Positions 60,901 to 64,000 of a DNA stretch of 64,000 nt are shown here, one piece after another. Made by a program: the position numbers and the translations under genes. The notes beneath the pieces are model-generated. The model ran no database searches. It was given only the letters and a program-made list of their open reading frames with translations, and had not been told where the DNA came from. The stretch's first letter is position 1, and each line of letters starts with the position of its first letter. The DNA comes from CAZXSK01 sp964642855. Lineage in GTDB: Bacteria > Planctomycetota > Phycisphaerae > SM23-33. The stretch is from positions 1-64,000 of the forward strand of contig CAZXSK010000010.1 of assembly GCA_964642855.1 (NCBI GenBank). The letters are read 5' to 3'.

Positions 60901-62366
60901 GCCCGCTCCTCTCGCTGCTGCAATGCCTCAGACGCTACGGCTACGTCGTCGAAGTCGCTCCACTCGTCGCCCACCACCTGGTAGGTTTCGTGGCCCTTGC
61001 CGGCGATCAGCACAACGTCGCCGTCTTCGGCCATGGCCACGGCATGGGCGATCGCCTGGCCTCGATCGACAAGCACATCGGACCGCGTTCTGCCGTCGGA
61101 GTCCAATCCGCCGACGATTTCTCCGATGATCACGCGAGGATCCTCGCTGCGCGGGTTATCGCTGGTAATCACCAGCCGGTCAGCAAGATCCTCGGCCACC
61201 TGCGCCATCCTTGGCCTCTTCGTGCGGTCACGGTCGCCTCCGCATCCGAACACCACGATCAGCCGTCCCCGGGTAACCGGCCTCAAAGACCGCAGCACAT
61301 TCCGCAGCGCATCGTCGGTGTGGGCATAGTCCACGAACACGTCGAAGCCGGCGTCATTGTGCACGCGCTCAAGCCGCCCGGCTACGCAGGAAACGTTGGC
61401 CAGGGAGTCGGCGATAGTCTCAAGGCCCACCCCGAGGGCAAGGGACGCACCACTGGCAGCGAGGGCATTGTACACATTGTGACGGCCGATCAAGGGCGTA
61501 ACCACCCGGACCTCACCGAGAGGCGTCACCAGATCCAGTTTGCTTCCGGTGGCATCCATCCCGTGGACTCGCCCGCGAACCTGTGAAAGCGGATTCAGAC
61601 CGTACCAGCTTATCTCCGCAGGGGTGGCCTGCGCGATGGCTTCACCAGCCGGATCGTCACGGTTGATTACCGCCGCGGCCCGAGGCGACAGACGTTCGAA
61701 AAGGAGCCGCTTGGCCCCAAGGTAGTTCTCCATCGTCTCGTGGTAATCCAGATGGTCGCCCGAGAGGTTGGTGAATACCCCAACGTCGAAACCCACGCCA
61801 GCCGTTCGGTCCTGATGCAGAGCATGGGACGAAGCTTCCATTACGAGATGTGTCCTGCCCGTCCGGACCATCTCATCGCACAACTCCGCCAGAGATACTG
61901 GATCCGGGGTGGTCGTCCCCGCCGGACGGACTCGAGCGCCCGTGTCGTAGCGAATAGTTCCCAGAAGCCCGACCCGGTGGCCTGCTCCCTCCAGGATGGC
62001 ACGAACCAGGTGAGCGACCGTAGTCTTGCCGTTGGTTCCCGTGATGCCGACGCACGTGAGCTTCCGCGAAGGCCAGCCAAGAATGGCCTGCGCCAGTTTA
62101 CCGCATGCCGATCGGGAATCGGCCACGATTGCGTGCGGCACGCCCTCCGGCACTCGCGATGGATCCTCACATGCGACCGCCGCCGCGCCGCCCTCAATGG
62201 CGGCTTCGATGAACTCGTGCCCGTCTCGGGCCCACCCTCGAACCGCCACGAAGCACGATCCTGCCCTGCACGCGCGCGAATCGATCACAACGTCCGAGAC
62301 GTCGGCGTCTCCGGAGAGTTCGGCGGGAGTCAGGCCCGCCTGCTGAAGCAACTGGGAAAGCCGCAT
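60897..62366 (-). CDS. murE: UDP-MurNAc-L-Ala-D-Glu--meso-2,6-diaminopimelate ligase
   Basis: 489 residues. P-loop GTNGKTTVAH (~110), TTTPDPVSL, MEASSHALHQDR, NLSGDHLDYHETMENY, VDYAHTDDAL, and the specificity motif DNPRSEDP (~405). DNPR marks meso-diaminopimelate as the third residue, so the organism makes DAP-type peptidoglycan. ATG at 62366 begins the conserved domain (RLSQLLQQ); the frame upstream is open but lacks family sequence. It is separated from ftsI by 144 nt holding a strong hairpin. Confidence 0.96.
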   Translation of the reverse strand: MRLSQLLQQAGLTPAELSGDADVSDVVIDSRACRAGSCFVAVRGWARDGHEFIEAAIEGGAAAVACEDPSRVPEGVPHAIVADSRSACGKLAQAILGWPSRKLTCVGITGTNGKTTVAHLVRAILEGAGHRVGLLGTIRYDTGARVRPAGTTTPDPVSLAELCDEMVRTGRTHLVMEASSHALHQDRTAGVGFDVGVFTNLSGDHLDYHETMENYLGAKRLLFERLSPRAAAVINRDDPAGEAIAQATPAEISWYGLNPLSQVRGRVHGMDATGSKLDLVTPLGEVRVVTPLIGRHNVYNALAASGASLALGVGLETIADSLANVSCVAGRLERVHNDAGFDVFVDYAHTDDALRNVLRSLRPVTRGRLIVVFGCGGDRDRTKRPRMAQVAEDLADRLVITSDNPRSEDPRVIIGEIVGGLDSDGRTRSDVLVDRGQAIAHAVAMAEDGDVVLIAGKGHETYQVVGDEWSDFDDVAVASEALQQREERA

Positions 62367-62419
62367 CACCACATCCCGTCTACGCCAGGAACCACGCGAG
62401 AGCGGGTAATCATATCGCC

Positions 62420-62459
62420 GTCCGGGGCCGTCGTGGACCGTCCACGACGGACCCCGGAC
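62420..62459. other. Strong stem-loop between ftsI and murE
   Basis: GTCCGGGGCCGTCGTGGA pairs along its whole length with TCCACGACGG-A-CCCCGGAC (one bulged A) around a 3-nt loop. No T tract follows on either strand. It may be an mRNA-stability or attenuation element within the operon. Confidence 0.6.
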
Positions 62460-62510
62460 CAACGCTGGGTTCCAACATACCACGTTCCGCGCCCCAGAGG
62501 AGGGCCTGCC

Positions 62511-64000
62511 TCACCAACCTCGGGCAACAGTACCAGCCGGCTCGCGGTCCGGAGGCACGCCCAGATAGGTTAGCGTTTCCTTCAGCACCTCTCTGACCGC
62601 CGGAGCGGCTACCGTGCCGCCGTAGTAACCCTTTGAGCGGTCCGGCCAGTAGACCGATACCAGGCAGATCACGGCGGGCTTATCAACCGGCGCCCCGCCC
62701 ACAAACGAACCAACGTAGGCGCCTTCAACATATCCCCCGGGGCCTGCAATCTGTGCCGTACCGGTCTTACCGAAGCTGGTCCACTGATCGAGACGACATC
62801 TCTTGCCAGTGCCCCGCTCAACGACCTGGGCCAGAACTTCTCGGCTGCGACGAGACGTTTGCTCACTGAGAAGGTGCCTGATCGTGCGCGGGTTGTTCCG
62901 CCACGCAACCTGGCCGCTGGGGTCCGTAACATGGCTGACCAAACGAGGCTGCATCAGATACCCGCCATTGCATATCGCGCTGTAGGCCATGGCCAGTTGG
63001 ATCGACGTCGTCGAGATCTCCTGCCCGAACGGCACCCGCCGCAGACTGTATCCGTCCCATCGATCGGCTGGCCGGACAATGCCCGGACTCTCGCCCGACA
63101 GCCGAACGCCCGTACGCTCACCAAATGAGTACAGTCGGCAGATGCGATACAACCGGCGGTTGCCGATCATCTCGCCGAGCTTGGCCATCAGGATATTGCT
63201 GGAATGCACGACGCCATCCTCAACCGTCATGTCGTCGTAGGCCTTGCCGTGATCACTGATTCGTCCTCCGCGATGAGCGCGGTAGACCCCGTGATACTGG
63301 CCGATGGGCATGACGGTATCGTAGCTGACGATCCCCGCTTCGACAGCGGCAGCCGTTATCAGTGGCTTGAATATGCTGCCCGGTTCGTATGGCGCTGTGA
63401 CGGCCTTGTTGGTCCGTGCGTTCGGGTCGGCAGTGCTGTACTCGTTGGGGTTGAAGGCGGGAGCCGAGCACAATGCCAGTACCGCGCCGGTGTACGGGTC
63501 AATCACAACCCCCGCCGCCCAACGGGCACCATACCGGTCGGCAGCACCAGACACCGCTCGCTCGAGGCTCGACTGGATCATCGCATCGATACAGAGATGC
63601 ACGCTGCCACCGTCCCGTGGAGCGACACATTCATCCGCGATAGGCCAGATCGCTCGCCTTCGGGCATCAGCCAGCATCACCCGCTTACCTCCCTGGCAGC
63701 GAAGAAATGTCTCCATTGACAACTCAATGCCGCCGCCAGGCCTTCCGTCTCGCAGGCGGAAACCCACCACCGAAGACGCAAGCCCGTCGTTGGGATACTC
63801 ACGTCGCCATTCGTACTGGATGCCAACCGCCCGATATCCCAGATCGCGAACGGCCTGGGCCTGATCGGACGTGATCTCTCGCTTCAGCCACGCGAACTGC
63901 CTGTCGCGACGCTGAAGAATTGCCATCTGGATCTCGTAGGGGTCGGCATCGATGGCCTGACCTACCTTCTCACAGGTTTCGGCCAGATCTTTCGTGTCGA
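62511..64000 (-). CDS. ftsI: Penicillin-binding protein, FtsI/PBP2-type transpeptidase (5' end beyond window)
   Basis: About 496 residues visible, complete at the C-terminus. The dimerisation domain opens near the edge (DLAETCEKVGQAI, then YRAVGIQYEWRREYPN). The transpeptidase domain has active-site SIFK (in PGSIFKPL), SSN (in VVHSSNILM) and KTG (in FGKTGTAQ). It cross-links septal peptidoglycan with FtsW. There is no PASTA domain. The N-terminal transmembrane anchor and start codon lie outside the window. Its position before murE matches ftsI in dcw clusters. Confidence 0.96.
   Translation of the reverse strand, partial: DTKDLAETCEKVGQAIDADPYEIQMAILQRRDRQFAWLKREITSDQAQAVRDLGYRAVGIQYEWRREYPNDGLASSVVGFRLRDGRPGGGIELSMETFLRCQGGKRVMLADARRRAIWPIADECVAPRDGGSVHLCIDAMIQSSLERAVSGAADRYGARWAAGVVIDPYTGAVLALCSAPAFNPNEYSTADPNARTNKAVTAPYEPGSIFKPLITAAAVEAGIVSYDTVMPIGQYHGVYRAHRGGRISDHGKAYDDMTVEDGVVHSSNILMAKLGEMIGNRRLYRICRLYSFGERTGVRLSGESPGIVRPADRWDGYSLRRVPFGQEISTTSIQLAMAYSAICNGGYLMQPRLVSHVTDPSGQVAWRNNPRTIRHLLSEQTSRRSREVLAQVVERGTGKRCRLDQWTSFGKTGTAQIAGPGGYVEGAYVGSFVGGAPVDKPAVICLVSVYWPDRSKGYYGGTVAAPAVREVLKETLTYLGVPPDREPAGTVARGW

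Overview
This is a GC-rich chromosomal window with no rRNA, tRNA, CRISPR or complete mobile element visible. It most likely comes from a planctomycete, probably class Phycisphaerae. The evidence is a PEP-CTERM protein, a giant secreted protein with an N-terminal LEPRLLLSG sorting motif, secreted proteins ending in dockerin-like EF-hand repeats, and a lone pseudopilin of the FTLIELLVVIAIIALL...ILLPSL type common in that class. The class assignment is inference from these signatures; no marker RNA is present.

Layout. 1-12.4 kb: a secreted dockerin-type protein running off the left edge, a pseudopilin, an esterase, an ABC-F ATPase (the only + strand gene here), a propeller/LamG secreted protein, and a cheW-MCP pair. 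12.7-16.5 kb (+): a ResB/CcsA cytochrome c maturation pair and a secreted protein of unknown role. 16.6-23.5 kb (-): the 1825-residue LEPR protein, a PEP-CTERM protein and a cold-shock protein with a long leader and a clear terminator. 23.9-31 kb (-): a zinc-ribbon membrane protein, an hsp20-lon pair with overlapping reading frames, an HtrA protease, and an overlapping pair of a helix-turn-helix/EIIA fusion and a DUF58 protein. 31.3-34.1 kb: a membrane coiled-coil protein (+), an HNH nuclease, a candidate 62-residue small gene ending in a textbook terminator, and a B12-fold protein lacking the cobalamin-ligating histidine. 34.4-40.8 kb (-): four signalling genes with overlapping ends (kinase, receiver protein, large hybrid kinase with Hpt, receiver-GGDEF). 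41-45.8 kb (+): ispF, cysS, ruvC, ruvA, ruvB and a Tat-exported lipoprotein rubredoxin. 45.8-46.5 kb (-): DUF6485 and sixA. 46.6-49.5 kb (+): two small membrane proteins, a winged-helix regulator and a CreD-like protein behind a promoter that overlaps a 7-bp inverted repeat.

49.6-64 kb (-) is a division and cell wall (dcw) cluster read from the right edge leftwards: ftsI (partial), murE, murF, mraY, ftsW, a DapA/NanA-superfamily aldolase, murG, murC, murB, ddl, ftsQ, and a membrane protein of unknown function. Many junctions overlap by 4 nt or are very short. murD is missing from its usual place between mraY and ftsW, and ftsA/ftsZ do not follow ftsQ. The absence of ftsZ agrees with what is known of planctomycetes. 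MurE carries the DNPR motif for meso-diaminopimelate, so the cell should make ordinary DAP-type peptidoglycan.

Starts were chosen from ribosome binding sites, overlaps and family N-termini. Long antisense open frames opposite the real genes were treated as shadows.
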